DNA of 64,000 bases from Arthrobacter sp. Soil763 (GCF_001428365.1 NZ_LMSH01000002.1:62001-126000); one strand, 5' to 3'; positions 1-10,885 are shown, numbered from the stretch's first letter. Made by a program: numbers and translations. Notes: generated by a model not told the origin, from the letters alone.

Positions 1-54
1 ACCGGCGAAAGCGCCTTTACCCGCTAACCACCCCACCTATCCCAGGAGCCCGCT

Positions 55-510
55 ATGCCCAACCTCGTCGTCGACTTCGACAAACTCCTTACCCTCGCCG
101 GCACCGACCTCGGCGCCACCGACTACCGCGAAATCACCCAGGAACAGATCAACAAGTTCGCCGACGCCACCGGCGATGACCAGTGGATCCACGTCGACGT
201 CGAACGCGCCAAGGAGGGCCCGTTCGGCGCCCCGATCGCGCACGGCTTCCTGACCCTCTCGCTCATCATCCCGTTCTGGGGCGAACTGTTCGACGTCGAG
301 GGCGTCACCACCAAGGTCAACTACGGCCTGGACAAGGTCCGCTTCACCGCCCCGGTCAAGGTCGGTTCGCGGATCCGGATGCGCGCCACGATCGCCGAGG
401 TCACCGAGGTGAAGGGCGGCGCCCAGATCAAGGTCTCCAACACCATCGAGATCGAGGGTCAGGAACGTCCCGCCGTCGTCGCCGAATTCCTCGCCCGCTT
501 CTACAAGTAA
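55..510 (+). CDS. MaoC family (R)-enoyl-CoA hydratase/dehydratase
   Basis: 151 aa, a single hot-dog fold MaoC-like domain. The hydratase signature is visible: DDQWIHVD near residue 41 followed by GPFGAPIAHGFLTLSL around 56-71, which carries the Asp/His pair used for hydration of trans-2-enoyl-CoA. The ATG is preceded by an AGGAG site at about 43-47. It lies 72 bp upstream of an acyl-CoA ligase in the same direction, so a fatty-acid or acyl-CoA catabolic role is likely. The exact substrate cannot be read from sequence. Length is normal for the family. Confidence 0.9.
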   Translation: MPNLVVDFDKLLTLAGTDLGATDYREITQEQINKFADATGDDQWIHVDVERAKEGPFGAPIAHGFLTLSLIIPFWGELFDVEGVTTKVNYGLDKVRFTAPVKVGSRIRMRATIAEVTEVKGGAQIKVSNTIEIEGQERPAVVAEFLARFYK

Positions 511-582
511 GCGCAACGACCGGGAGACCGTCCTGCCCTCGCCGGCACCGCAGGCGTACCGTCTCTGTAGAAAGGAAGTGCC

Positions 583-2145
583 GTGGAGAATTTTGGCATC
601 GGCTCGTGGCTGCAACGGCGCAGACCGAAGTCGGGCGCGAAAGCCGCCGTCATCGCCGGCCCGCGCGAACTCAGCTACGAGCAGCTGGCCCTGCGCTCCG
701 CTCGGCTCGCGAATGCCTTCAGCGCCCGGGGGGTGGGAAAGGGCGACAGGGTGGCCTACCTCGGTGAGAACGATCCTTCCTTCCTGGAGACCCTGTTCGC
801 CGCGGGCCTGATCGGTGCGGTGTTCGTGCCGCTCAACACCCGGCTGGCGCCGCCGGAGATCCGGTTCCAGCTCCAGGACAGCGGCGCCGTGGTGCTGGTC
901 CACGCCGCCGCCCTGGCCGCGCTCGCGGAGCGCGGTTCCGCGGAGACGGCGGTGCGGGCCCGCTTCGTCGTCGACGACGGCGCCGCGGCCGGCGCAGGCG
1001 ACGGCGCGGCGGAGGACTACGAAACCGTGCTGGCATCGGGGGCGGACACCGCGCCCGACGTGCCGGTGGGTCTCGATGACGCCGCCATGATCCTCTACAC
1101 CTCGGGCACCACCGGCAGCCCCAAGGGCGCGTTGTTGACCCACGGCAACATCACCTGGAACTGCCTCAACGTGCTGGTGGACTTCGATTTCGCCGCCACC
1201 GACGTGGCGCTGATGATCTCGCCGATGTTCCACGTCGCGTCGCTGGACATGGGCGTCCTGCCCACCCTCCTGAAGGGCGGCACCGTGGTCCTGGAAGCCC
1301 GGTTCGACCCGCGCAGGACGCTGGAACTGATCCAGCAGCACCGCGCCACGACCATCAGCGGGGTCCCCACCACCTACCAGATGCTGTGCGAGCACCCCGA
1401 CTGGGACGCCACGGACCTCAGCTCGTTGAACAAGCTGACCTGCGGCGGTTCCGCGGTGCCGATGCGGGTGCTGGAGGCCTACGAACGCCGGGGCCTGCGC
1501 TTCTCCAACGGCTACGGCATGACCGAGACCGCGCCGGGGGCCACCAGCCTGCCCGCCGCGCGTTCCCGGGACAAAGCCGGGTCCTCAGGGCTGCCGCACT
1601 TCTTCACGGAGGTCCGGGTGGCCGACCCCCTGGACCCCGAGGCCGGCCCCGCCGCGCCGGGAACCGTGGGGGAAATCCAGGTCAAGGGCCCCAACGTCAT
1701 CCGCGAGTACTGGAACCGTCCGGAGGCGACGGCCGAGTCCTACACCCCGGACGGCTGGTTCAAGTCCGGCGACATGGGCTACACGGACCCGGAAGGCTTC
1801 GTGTTCATCTCGGACCGGCTCAAGGACATGATCATCTCCGGCGGCGAAAACATCTACCCCGCCGAAGTGGAGCAGGCGATCGCCGAGCTCGACGCCGTCG
1901 GAAGTGTCGCGGTGATCGGCGTCCCGGATGAGAAGTGGGGCGAGGTCCCGCGCGCCGTCGTGCTGCTGCGCGACGGCGCCCGGCTCACCGAAGAGCAGCT
2001 GCGCGCCCACCTGGACGGGAAGCTGGCCCGGTACAAGATCCCCAAGTCCGTCGTGTTCGTCGACGACATGCCCCGGACCGCCAGCGGGAAGATCCGCAAG
2101 GCCGAGCTGCGGAAACTGACCCGCACCACCGGCCAGCCCCAGTAG
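583..2145 (+). CDS. AMP-forming acyl-CoA synthetase (fatty-acid-CoA ligase type)
   Basis: 520 aa ANL-superfamily enzyme that would activate a carboxylic acid as acyl-AMP and transfer it to CoA. The P-loop-like motif YTSGTTGSPKG is near residue 171, the NGYGMTE motif near 309, and the hinge/C-terminal region has GWFKSGDMGY, DRLKDMIISGGENIYP and the catalytic lysine motif PRTASGKIRK near the end. The start is a GTG with AAAGGAAG about 6 nt upstream. Its neighbour is a MaoC hydratase, which supports use on fatty or branched acyl chains. Chain-length preference is not evident. The gene ends at a tandem palindromic repeat. Confidence 0.93.
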   Translation: MENFGIGSWLQRRRPKSGAKAAVIAGPRELSYEQLALRSARLANAFSARGVGKGDRVAYLGENDPSFLETLFAAGLIGAVFVPLNTRLAPPEIRFQLQDSGAVVLVHAAALAALAERGSAETAVRARFVVDDGAAAGAGDGAAEDYETVLASGADTAPDVPVGLDDAAMILYTSGTTGSPKGALLTHGNITWNCLNVLVDFDFAATDVALMISPMFHVASLDMGVLPTLLKGGTVVLEARFDPRRTLELIQQHRATTISGVPTTYQMLCEHPDWDATDLSSLNKLTCGGSAVPMRVLEAYERRGLRFSNGYGMTETAPGATSLPAARSRDKAGSSGLPHFFTEVRVADPLDPEAGPAAPGTVGEIQVKGPNVIREYWNRPEATAESYTPDGWFKSGDMGYTDPEGFVFISDRLKDMIISGGENIYPAEVEQAIAELDAVGSVAVIGVPDEKWGEVPRAVVLLRDGARLTEEQLRAHLDGKLARYKIPKSVVFVDDMPRTASGKIRKAELRKLTRTTGQPQ

Positions 2146-2146
2146 C

Positions 2147-2243
2147 GCGAACGTACACTTCGCGCCCCGCGGGGTGGCCGCGAACGTACACTTCGCGCCC
2201 CGCGGGGTAGCGCGAACGTACACTTCGCGCCCCGCGGGTGGCC
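2147..2243. repeat. Three tandem copies of a 32-33 bp palindromic repeat
   Basis: Copies begin at 2147, 2180 and 2212. Each contains CGCGAA-N7-TTCGCG (stem 6 bp, loop CGTACAC) followed by the self-complementary CCCCGCGGGG. The block fills the gap between the convergent acyl-CoA ligase and lysE-like genes, so it may act as a two-way transcription terminator or be a REP-like element. No other copy was noticed in this window. Confidence 0.85.
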
Positions 2244-2251
2244 GGACGCGG

Positions 2252-2875
2252 CTAGTGGATGAGCGCCAGCAGCACGCCGACGGCCATGAACAGCACGCCG
2301 AACGTCCGGTTCAGGATCCGCTGCCCGCGGGCGTCGTGGGTGAACCGCTGGAACGTGGTGGCCGCCGCCGCGAAGAAGAACCACATGACCAGGATGTCGA
2401 TCACGATCACCGTGGCAGAGAGCACGAGGTACTGCGGCAGCAGCGGCTGGTCGGGACGGATGAACTGCGGCATGAAGGCCAGGAAGAAGACGATCGCCTT
2501 CGGGTTGAGCAGGTTCACCCAGAGGCCGCGGCGGAACATGGAGAAAGCAGGCTCGTTGCGGAGCGCTGCCGCCTTCTCCTGGTCCAGGTCCGGCTTGTGC
2601 CGGAATTGCTGGATGCCCAGGTACACCAGGTACGCGGCGCCCGCGTACCTGATGACGTTGAAGGCCACCGGCGAGCTGGCCACCAACACCCCGACGCCGA
2701 GGGCCACGATCAGGATGTGGACCACGAGGGCCGCCTGCTGGCCAAGGATGCCCCAGATGGAGCGCCGGAAGCCCGAATTCAGGGAGTTGCTCATGGTGTT
2801 GATGGCGCCTGCGCCGGGCGTGAAGCTGATCAGGACACCGGCGCCGACCAGGGCCAGCCAGAGGGAGATTTGCAC
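2252..2875 (-). CDS. LysE/RhtB family amino-acid exporter
   Basis: 207 aa integral membrane protein with about six hydrophobic segments. The N-terminus carries the family pattern FTPGAGAINTMSNS, near residues 18-31, and LNPKAIVFFLAFMP lies mid-protein, both typical of LysE/RhtB/ThrE-like translocators. It probably exports an amino acid or similar small molecule by proton exchange. The start is a GTG placed exactly 6 nt after a TAAACT box (complement of 2882-2887), which suggests a leaderless mRNA. The substrate is unknown. Confidence 0.9.
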   Translation of the reverse strand: MQISLWLALVGAGVLISFTPGAGAINTMSNSLNSGFRRSIWGILGQQAALVVHILIVALGVGVLVASSPVAFNVIRYAGAAYLVYLGIQQFRHKPDLDQEKAAALRNEPAFSMFRRGLWVNLLNPKAIVFFLAFMPQFIRPDQPLLPQYLVLSATVIVIDILVMWFFFAAAATTFQRFTHDARGQRILNRTFGVLFMAVGVLLALIH

Positions 2876-2937
2876 CTTCCAAGTTTACGGTTCCCTGGGT
2901 GCCGCTTCCGCCTGATGACGCGGGCGGCGGCCCCGTC

Positions 2938-3489
2938 TCAGCCCTGCCGGAGTCCGTAGCTGAGGATCAGGTTGCCCTTGCTGGTCTGCTCCGAGGACTG
3001 CAGTTCAAGCCGGGTGAGCGGATCGCCGTCGTTGAACAGCCGCCGGCCGCTGCCGGCAATGACCGGGTGGACAATCAGCATCAGGCTGTCCAGCAGCCCG
3101 GCGAAGAGCAGCTGGCGGACCAGTGAGATGCTGCTGAAGACGCCGATGTCGCCGCCGTCGCCCTGCTTCAGGTCCGCGACGAACTCCTCCAGGGAACCCG
3201 GGATCAGCCGCGCGTTCTGCCAGGCGAGGTCCCCGGTCAGCGTCCGCGATGCCACGTACTTGGGCAGCGGGTTGATGAACCCGGCAAAGTCCTCATCGAC
3301 CTCGGCATTCGGCCAGTACTCCGACCATTGCTGGTACCCGACCCGGCCCAGGATCCCGGCGCCGATCCTGCCCGTCATCGCGTCCATCCCGGCGCCGAGT
3401 TCCTCATCGAAGCTGTCGAACTGCCACTTGAACGGGTCTTCCACCACCCCGTCCACGGAGCTGAACAGGCCGGCCGTCACTTTACGCAT
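2938..3489 (-). CDS. Dihydrofolate reductase family protein (RibD C-terminal-like)
   Basis: 183 aa, of the actinobacterial DHFR-like group (RibD_C fold) that begins MRKVTAGLFSSVDGVVEDP. The internal motif GRVGYQQWSEYWP and the C-terminal strand with HPVIAGSGRRLF are typical. These proteins bind NADPH but mostly have no proven role, and true folate reduction should not be assumed. The start at 3489 is preferred over an upstream ATG because GAGGAG lies 6 nt before it. It stands alone between lysE-like and methyltransferase genes on the same strand. Confidence 0.85.
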   Translation of the reverse strand: MRKVTAGLFSSVDGVVEDPFKWQFDSFDEELGAGMDAMTGRIGAGILGRVGYQQWSEYWPNAEVDEDFAGFINPLPKYVASRTLTGDLAWQNARLIPGSLEEFVADLKQGDGGDIGVFSSISLVRQLLFAGLLDSLMLIVHPVIAGSGRRLFNDGDPLTRLELQSSEQTSKGNLILSYGLRQG

Positions 3490-3582
3490 GGGTGCTCCTC
3501 GCTGCTGGGTCGTTGAGTGCACCCTAGCGGCAGAAGCGGGGCCCGGAAAGGCCTGCGCGGGATGGCGTGTCGGCGGATCACC

Positions 3583-4398
3583 TCAGGCCCGGGCGATCAC
3601 CTCGCCGTTCGGAATCAGGAACCAGCCGTCGTCTGTGGAACCCCAGCGGTGCCAGCCGGCAGAAATCCGGGCCAGGTCCGCCGGGGTGGCGAACCCGTAC
3701 TCGAGCGCCTGCTCTGCGAAGGCCGAGTGCAGCACCCGCTCGCCCCACACCCGGGCCTGCCAGCGCCGAAGCTGGCCGGTGGCGTAGAGCCAGTTGCTGC
3801 TCGACGGTGCGACGTCGGTGAAGCCCGCGGCCTGCGCCCAGGACACCAGCCGGCGTCCGGCGTCGGGTTCCGCGCCGTTCCGGCGGGCGATGCGCTGGTA
3901 GAGCTCCATCCACTCGTCCAGTTCGCGCAGCGCCGGATACCAGCTCATGCCGTGGAAGTCGGCGTCGCGGACGGCCACGATCCCGCCGGCCCGGGCCACC
4001 CGGCGCATTTCCCGGAGCGCTGCCACCGGGTCGGTCAGGTGCTGCAGCACCTGGTGCGCGTGCACGACGTCGAACGTCTCGTTCGGATAGTCCAGGTCGT
4101 AAAGATTGTCGGCGGCAAATCGGACGTTGGGCACTCCGCGCTCGGCGGCCAGGGCGCTGGCCTGCGCGATTACCTCGGGGGCGCGGTCGACGCCGGTGAC
4201 CTCGCCGGGGGCGACCAGGACGGCGAAGTCGCACGTGATGCTGCCGGGCCCGCAGCCGACGTCGAGCACCGACACGCCTGGCGTCAGGTGCGGCAGGACG
4301 AACGCCGCGGAGTTCTGCGCCGTCCGGGAGGCGTGCGCGCGGACCACGGACTCGTGATGGCCGTGGGTGTAGACATCGTCGGGCTGCTGGGCGCTCAT
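3583..4398 (-). CDS. Class I SAM-dependent methyltransferase
   Basis: 271 aa. The SAM-binding motif I is VLDVGCGPGSITCDFA near residue 45, followed by GEVTGVDRAPEVI and the post-II strand FDVVHAHQVLQHL, as in UbiE/Methyltransf_11 proteins. The C-terminal half carries WYPALRELDEWMELYQRIAR, usual for this actinobacterial group of unknown substrate. The MSAQQ start at 4398 is chosen because a TAGCGT box (complement of 4405-4410) lies 6 nt before it, the leaderless arrangement seen repeatedly here. Confidence 0.9.
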   Translation of the reverse strand: MSAQQPDDVYTHGHHESVVRAHASRTAQNSAAFVLPHLTPGVSVLDVGCGPGSITCDFAVLVAPGEVTGVDRAPEVIAQASALAAERGVPNVRFAADNLYDLDYPNETFDVVHAHQVLQHLTDPVAALREMRRVARAGGIVAVRDADFHGMSWYPALRELDEWMELYQRIARRNGAEPDAGRRLVSWAQAAGFTDVAPSSSNWLYATGQLRRWQARVWGERVLHSAFAEQALEYGFATPADLARISAGWHRWGSTDDGWFLIPNGEVIARA

Positions 4399-4475
4399 AG
4401 GCAAACGCTACGCCTGCCGCCCGGGGATCTGGGCCAACCCGGTGGCAGCAATTGCCGGCGGTCCGGGGCGGCCGG

Positions 4476-4982
4476 CTAGCGCGGGTCCGCGGGGGCGGCG
4501 GCTTCCTCGCCGGCGCGGACGGTGGCATCGATCATGGCGGTCATGAAACGGGTGGCCACCTCCAGCTCCTCAGGGGTGAAGGACTCCAGGGCGGCCGCCA
4601 TGTGGCGGGCGAGCGGCAGGAACATCGCGCCGCCGTCGCGGTAGGCCTTGGGGGTCATCCGGAGCTGGACCTGCCGGCGGTCCGCGCCCTGCCGTTCCCG
4701 GACCACGTGACCGGACTTGTCCAGCCGGTCGATCAGGGCCGTCGTGGCGGGGGAGCTCAGGTGCAGTTCGCGGCGCAGCACCCCCGGGGTGACCACCTGG
4801 TTCCGCGCGGTGTGGTGCATGATCACGGACAAGGCGTTCAGGTCCGTCCGGTGCATGTCGTTCCGGCCGCCGGCGGCGTCCACGTAACGGTTGGCCTCCA
4901 GGCTGAACTCCTGGAGCAGGTGCACCAGGGGCGGACCGTCGACGTCGGGACGCCCCGGTATGTCTGTTGCCATTGCACCCAT
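4476..4982 (-). CDS. MarR family transcriptional regulator
   Basis: 168 aa winged helix-turn-helix protein. The recognition helix region reads GVLRRELHLSSPATTALIDRLDKSGHV and the wing RERQGADRRQVQLRMT, which is typical MarR. It is divergent from the MMPL transporter gene, so it probably represses that transporter and itself in response to a lipophilic ligand. The shared intergenic region (4983-5145) would hold the operator. The ligand is unknown. Confidence 0.9.
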   Translation of the reverse strand: MGAMATDIPGRPDVDGPPLVHLLQEFSLEANRYVDAAGGRNDMHRTDLNALSVIMHHTARNQVVTPGVLRRELHLSSPATTALIDRLDKSGHVVRERQGADRRQVQLRMTPKAYRDGGAMFLPLARHMAAALESFTPEELEVATRFMTAMIDATVRAGEEAAAPADPR

Positions 4983-5145
4983 CCCTCTCCCGCTGCTGCG
5001 GCCGCGCGGCCTGCGCCGAGCGCCCTCCGGAGTTTACTCCAGCGCTGCCGCAACAAATCTTACTAGCCAGGCACTTATATCGATGATGGAGATAATCTAT
5101 GATTTACTAAAGTCTACTCCGCCAAGCCGACCCGAGAAGGACGCC
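4983..5145. promoter_or_regulatory. Divergent control region between marR-like and MMPL genes
   Basis: About 160 bp. The stretch 5054-5115 is clearly AT-rich compared with the surrounding sequence. It contains the related motifs ATCTTACTA (near 5057) and ATTTACTA (near 5101), plus a possible -10 box TATGAT at about 5098 for the transporter. A MarR-type operator is expected here, but no perfect inverted repeat was identified. Confidence 0.45.
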
Positions 5146-7365
5146 ATGAAGAGCAGCAGGCAAAACAGCACCCGAGTCCCGTTCTGGCTGCGCTGGCTGG
5201 TGCCCGCCGTCCTGGTGGTCGCCTGGCTCGCCATTGCCGGGATCGGCGGCCCCACGTTCGGCCGGCTGAGCGAGGTCTCCTCCAATGACCAGGCCTCCTT
5301 CCTGCCCGCCGGTGCCGAAGCCACCGCGGCCCAGGACTGGCAGGCCAAGTTCCGTGACTCCAAGGAGATTCCGGCGGTCATCGTGATCGAGAACGATGCG
5401 GCCTTCACCCGGACCCAGCTCGGCGAGGCCGCCGCGCTCAAAGGCAAGCTTGAGGAGCTGCGGGCCGGGAGCACCGTGATCGGCCCCATTCCCTCCGAGG
5501 ACGCCAAGGCCGTGCAGTTCGTGGTGCCCATCGCCTCCTCCGACGAGGTCAAGGAGGTGGTGAAGGAACTCCGGGACGAGGTGGCGGCCGCCGCCCCGGA
5601 CGGCATGCGCACCTACGTCACCGGCCCCGCCGGGCTGACCGCCGACCTGGCCGGCGCCTTCGCGGGCATTGACGGCATCCTGCTGCTGGTGGCGCTGGCG
5701 GCGGTCTTCGTGATCCTGCTGGTGGTCTACCGCTCGCTGCTGCTCCCGATCACGGTGCTGTTCACCTCCGTCTTCGCCCTCTGCGCCGCGATCCTGCTGG
5801 TCTTCGGGATGGCGAAGCTGGGCTGGATCCAGCTCAACGGCCAAAGCCAGGGCATCCTCTCGATCCTGGTCATCGGCGCCGCCACGGACTACGCCTTGCT
5901 CTACGTGGCCCGCTTCCGTGAAGCCCTGACCCACACCACGAACCGCACCGGCGCGGCCCTGACCGCGTGGAAGGCCGCCTGGGAGCCGATCCTCGCCTCC
6001 GGTGCCACGGTCATCATCGCGCTGCTGTGCCTGCTCTTCTCCGACCTGAACTCCAACAAGGCCCTGGGCCCGGTGGCCGCGGCGGGCATCCTCTGCAGCC
6101 TCTTCGCGGCTCTGACCCTGCTGCCGGCCATGATGGCGCTGCTGGGCCGCACCGCCTTCTGGCCGTTCCGCCCCAAGCTGCTCCCGGAGACCGAGCGCGA
6201 GCCGGAACTTGTCACCGGCCTCGAGGGGCAGAAGGGTATTTGGCGCGCCACCGGATCCCTGGTGTCCCGCCGGCCCCGCACCGTCTGGGTGGCCTCCGTC
6301 CTGCTGCTCCTGGTGGCTTCCGCCGGCGTACTGCAGCTGAAGGCCAACGGCGTGCCGCAGACCGACGTCATCCTCGCCGCCTCGAACGCGGTGGACGGCC
6401 AGGACGCCCTGGCAAGGCACTTCGACGCCGGTTCCGGCAGCCCCGCCGTGGTCGTCGCCGAGGAAGCGAAGGCCCAGGAGGTGCTGGAGAAGGTCAAGGC
6501 GAGCGACGGCGTCGGCGATGCCTACCTGCTGGCCGAGGGCAATGTGCCCATCGTTCCGGGCGCCCCCGGTGCCCCGGGCGCTCCGCCCGCCACGCCGTCG
6601 GTACGCGACGGCAAGGTGCTGATCAACGCCACCCTGAACTACGCCGCGGACTCCAATGAGGCCGAAAACGTCGTGGTCAGCCTCCGCCATGACCTGAAGA
6701 AGATCGACAGCGGAGCCCTGGTCGGCGGGGTGACCGCCACCGCCCTGGACACCAACACCACCGCCCAGCGCGACCTTGTCACGATCATCCCGGTGGTGCT
6801 CGCGGTCATCCTGGTCATCCTGATGCTGCTGCTCCGCTCGGTGCTGGCCCCGGTCCTGCTGGTCGCCTCCGTGGTGCTGTCCTACGGGGCCGCGATGGGC
6901 GTCTCCGCCGTCGTGTTCAACAACATCTTCGGCTTCCCGGGAGCGGACGCCACCGTTCCGCTCTTCGGGTTCGTCTTCCTGGTCGCCCTCGGCGTGGACT
7001 ACAACATCTTCCTGATGAGCCGGGTGCGTGAGGAATCCCTCAAGCACGGCACCCGCCCGGGCATCCTCCGCGGGCTGGGCGTCACCGGCGGGGTCATCAC
7101 CTCCGCCGGGGTGGTGCTGGCGGCAACGTTCGCCGCCCTGGGTGTCATCCCCATCATGTTCCTGGTCCAGCTGGCCTTCATTGTCGCCTTCGGCGTGCTG
7201 CTGGATACCGTCCTGGTCCGGTCCTTGCTGGTCCCGGCGCTCGCCTACGACATCGGCCCGCGGATCTGGTGGCCGAGCAAGCTGGGCCGGCCCTCGGCCA
7301 ACGCGGCCGGCCGCACTGCTCCCGCCGCCCCGGAACCGGAGTCTGCCGACGCCGGAGTCCGCTAG
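5146..7365 (+). CDS. MMPL/RND family transporter
   Basis: 739 aa, with two copies of the MMPL unit: one N-terminal membrane helix, a roughly 150-residue extracytoplasmic domain, a block of about five helices, then the same again. The block around GAATDYALLYVARFREAL and the matching FLVALGVDYNIFLMSRVREE carry the conserved Asp-Tyr pairs linked to proton coupling. It likely exports lipids or hydrophobic compounds. The reading frame is open further upstream, but that would overlap the divergent MarR gene, so ATG 5146 (MKSSRQN) after CCCGAGAAGGAC is preferred. Control by the adjacent MarR protein is likely. Confidence 0.9.
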   Translation: MKSSRQNSTRVPFWLRWLVPAVLVVAWLAIAGIGGPTFGRLSEVSSNDQASFLPAGAEATAAQDWQAKFRDSKEIPAVIVIENDAAFTRTQLGEAAALKGKLEELRAGSTVIGPIPSEDAKAVQFVVPIASSDEVKEVVKELRDEVAAAAPDGMRTYVTGPAGLTADLAGAFAGIDGILLLVALAAVFVILLVVYRSLLLPITVLFTSVFALCAAILLVFGMAKLGWIQLNGQSQGILSILVIGAATDYALLYVARFREALTHTTNRTGAALTAWKAAWEPILASGATVIIALLCLLFSDLNSNKALGPVAAAGILCSLFAALTLLPAMMALLGRTAFWPFRPKLLPETEREPELVTGLEGQKGIWRATGSLVSRRPRTVWVASVLLLLVASAGVLQLKANGVPQTDVILAASNAVDGQDALARHFDAGSGSPAVVVAEEAKAQEVLEKVKASDGVGDAYLLAEGNVPIVPGAPGAPGAPPATPSVRDGKVLINATLNYAADSNEAENVVVSLRHDLKKIDSGALVGGVTATALDTNTTAQRDLVTIIPVVLAVILVILMLLLRSVLAPVLLVASVVLSYGAAMGVSAVVFNNIFGFPGADATVPLFGFVFLVALGVDYNIFLMSRVREESLKHGTRPGILRGLGVTGGVITSAGVVLAATFAALGVIPIMFLVQLAFIVAFGVLLDTVLVRSLLVPALAYDIGPRIWWPSKLGRPSANAAGRTAPAAPEPESADAGVR

Positions 7366-7398
7366 GCGGATCCCCGGCCGGGCCCCCGCGCCCGGCCC

Positions 7399-7453
7399 GC
7401 AGCCGCCGTCACCGTCCCTGGTCCCCCCACCAGGCGACGGTGGCGGCGGCTGC
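7399..7453 (+). terminator. Strong hairpin downstream of the MMPL gene
   Basis: The arms GCAGCCGCCGTCACCGTC and GACGGTGGCGGCGGCTGC pair with one G-U around a loop of about 19 nt. TTCCTT follows. It lies 34 nt after the stop codon of the transporter gene and before the next gene, so transcription termination is the likely role. Confidence 0.7.
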
Positions 7454-7560
7454 TTCCTTAAGCGGGGTGGGCCGGACGCGCCCCTGTTGCCGCCCGGCGG
7501 CGGTCGATAGACTGCCCCTGCGCCCGCGCGGGCGCCCACGCCTGCAGGAAGGATCCAAAC

Positions 7561-8013
7561 ATGTCTGAACACAGTGAGTTTGATCGAACGGCAGCAGAGA
7601 AGCGGCATGGCTCCGACCAGGTTCCCGCCGGCGCCGAGGAGGCGGGGGTTGAGGCCGACGCCGGACAGTACGTCGAAGGCGACTATGGCGACGCCGGCGT
7701 GGCCGGCGAAAACCCCGCGGGTGCCCCCGAGGGTGAATACGCCGAAGGGGACTACGGCGCGGCCGGAGTGGCTACGGGGTCGACGGTAGGCATCGAAGAG
7801 GGGGATTACCCCGAGGGTGACTACGGCGCCGCGGGAGCCACAGCGCCCGATGCCCTCGCCGGCGAGGAAGGCGAATACCCCGAGGGCGACTACGGTGCCG
7901 CGGGCGCGGCCGGTGACCGGCGGGCGCACCGCCCTGCCCGGACCGCCGCGGACGAGGATGAAGCAGGGCGCGACGGCACCGTCCGGGACGACGCGGGCCG
8001 CGAAGTCCGCTAG
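7561..8013 (+). CDS. Acidic protein with four exact-period EGDYG repeats
   Basis: 150 aa, very rich in Glu, Asp, Gly and Ala, with no signal peptide or membrane segment. The motif EGDYG(A/D)AG occurs at residues 39, 62, 85 and 108, a constant period of 23 residues (69 nt), each preceded by Tyr two residues before the Glu. The tail is a charged Arg/Asp mix. A GGAAGG site precedes the ATG by about 8 nt. No domain was recognised. It lies just upstream of the heat-shock operon, though the dnaK promoter region separates them. Probably a disordered cytoplasmic protein of unknown role. Confidence 0.75.
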   Translation: MSEHSEFDRTAAEKRHGSDQVPAGAEEAGVEADAGQYVEGDYGDAGVAGENPAGAPEGEYAEGDYGAAGVATGSTVGIEEGDYPEGDYGAAGATAPDALAGEEGEYPEGDYGAAGAAGDRRAHRPARTAADEDEAGRDGTVRDDAGREVR

Positions 8014-8159
8014 CCCCGCCGAAGGACACGCCGGACCCGTTCTCGGACAGCGAAATCACCCCAGGGGTGCCTGCGGGGGCCGCACAGCCGCGCCGTTGCG
8101 CGGATCTCCGGCGCCCGCAGGCAGGTTGGCACCCGCCTGTGGTCACCGGCAAAGCAAAG

Positions 8160-8178
8160 TTGAGTCGATTCGACTCAA
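8160..8178. promoter_or_regulatory. HAIR operator 1 for HspR
   Basis: TTGAGTCGATTCGACTCAA is a perfect 19-bp palindrome with TTGAGT-N7-ACTCAA geometry, the core of the HspR-associated inverted repeat CTTGAGT-N7-ACTCAAG. It lies just upstream of the -35 box of dnaK. Confidence 0.92.
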
Positions 8179-8185
8179 CCTCGGA

Positions 8186-10204
<2,019 letters not shown>

Positions 10205-10206
10205 CC

Positions 10207-10878
10207 ATGCCGCATCACGGTAACGAAGAAGAGCACGGCGCTTCCGGGGACCGTCGCGACGCCGAGCAGCGGGACGAGAACCAGAAGCCGGTCATCCACG
10301 ACAACCGCAAGGTTGACCCGAAAACCGGCCAGGCCCGTCATCCCGACCAGGAGCGGACCGCGGCCGGGGAGCCGGACTCCGGGGACGCCCTGTCCCAGGC
10401 CGAGGACATCCTCAACAGCGTCGACGTTCCGGCAGCGGAATCCGTGGCGCAGGGTGCAAACGCCGGGGAGGCGGAGGAACTGAAGAACGACCTCCGCCGC
10501 CTGCAGGCCGAGTACGTCAACTACCGCAAGCGCGTCGAACGTGACCGTGCCGTGGCAGGGGAGATGGCCGTCATTGGCGTCCTGAATGCCCTGCTTCCGG
10601 TACTGGACGACGTCGACGCCGCCCGGCAGCACGGCGACCTCGCCGACGGACCGTTCGCCGCGATCGCCGCGAAGCTGGAGAACGCGCTGAAGACGTATGG
10701 CCTGGTGCGCATCGATGAGACCGGAGTGGAGTTCGATCCCACGATCCACGAGGCCCTCATCCAGCAGCCCGGCGCCGACGTCGAAACCGACACGGTCAGC
10801 CAGGTCCTCCGCTCGGGCTACAAGTCCGGCGAACGGGTCCTGCGCGCGGCCCAGGTGATTGTGTCCGTTCCGGCGTAG
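10207..10878 (+). CDS. grpE: Nucleotide exchange factor GrpE
   Basis: 223 aa. A long, charged, poorly conserved N-terminal region (about 85 residues) precedes the GrpE coiled coil (EELKNDLRRLQAEYVNYRKRVERD) and the compact beta domain with the signature around VRIDETGVEFDPTIHEALIQ and VSQVLRSGYKSGERVLRAAQV. It releases ADP from DnaK. It starts 2 bp after the dnaK stop, so translational coupling is likely. It is followed by a large nested hairpin before dnaJ. Confidence 0.97.
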   Translation: MPHHGNEEEHGASGDRRDAEQRDENQKPVIHDNRKVDPKTGQARHPDQERTAAGEPDSGDALSQAEDILNSVDVPAAESVAQGANAGEAEELKNDLRRLQAEYVNYRKRVERDRAVAGEMAVIGVLNALLPVLDDVDAARQHGDLADGPFAAIAAKLENALKTYGLVRIDETGVEFDPTIHEALIQQPGADVETDTVSQVLRSGYKSGERVLRAAQVIVSVPA

Positions 10879-10885
10879 TCACCTT

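Noticed and set aside
37..1395. Long minus-strand ORF opposite the MaoC and acyl-CoA ligase genes
   Set aside because: It is antisense to two genes with clear family motifs and is explained by high GC at third codon positions.
4891..5145. Longer N-terminus for the MMPL transporter
   Set aside because: It would overlap the divergent MarR gene and its promoter and adds no transporter-like sequence. ATG 5146 begins directly before the first membrane helix.
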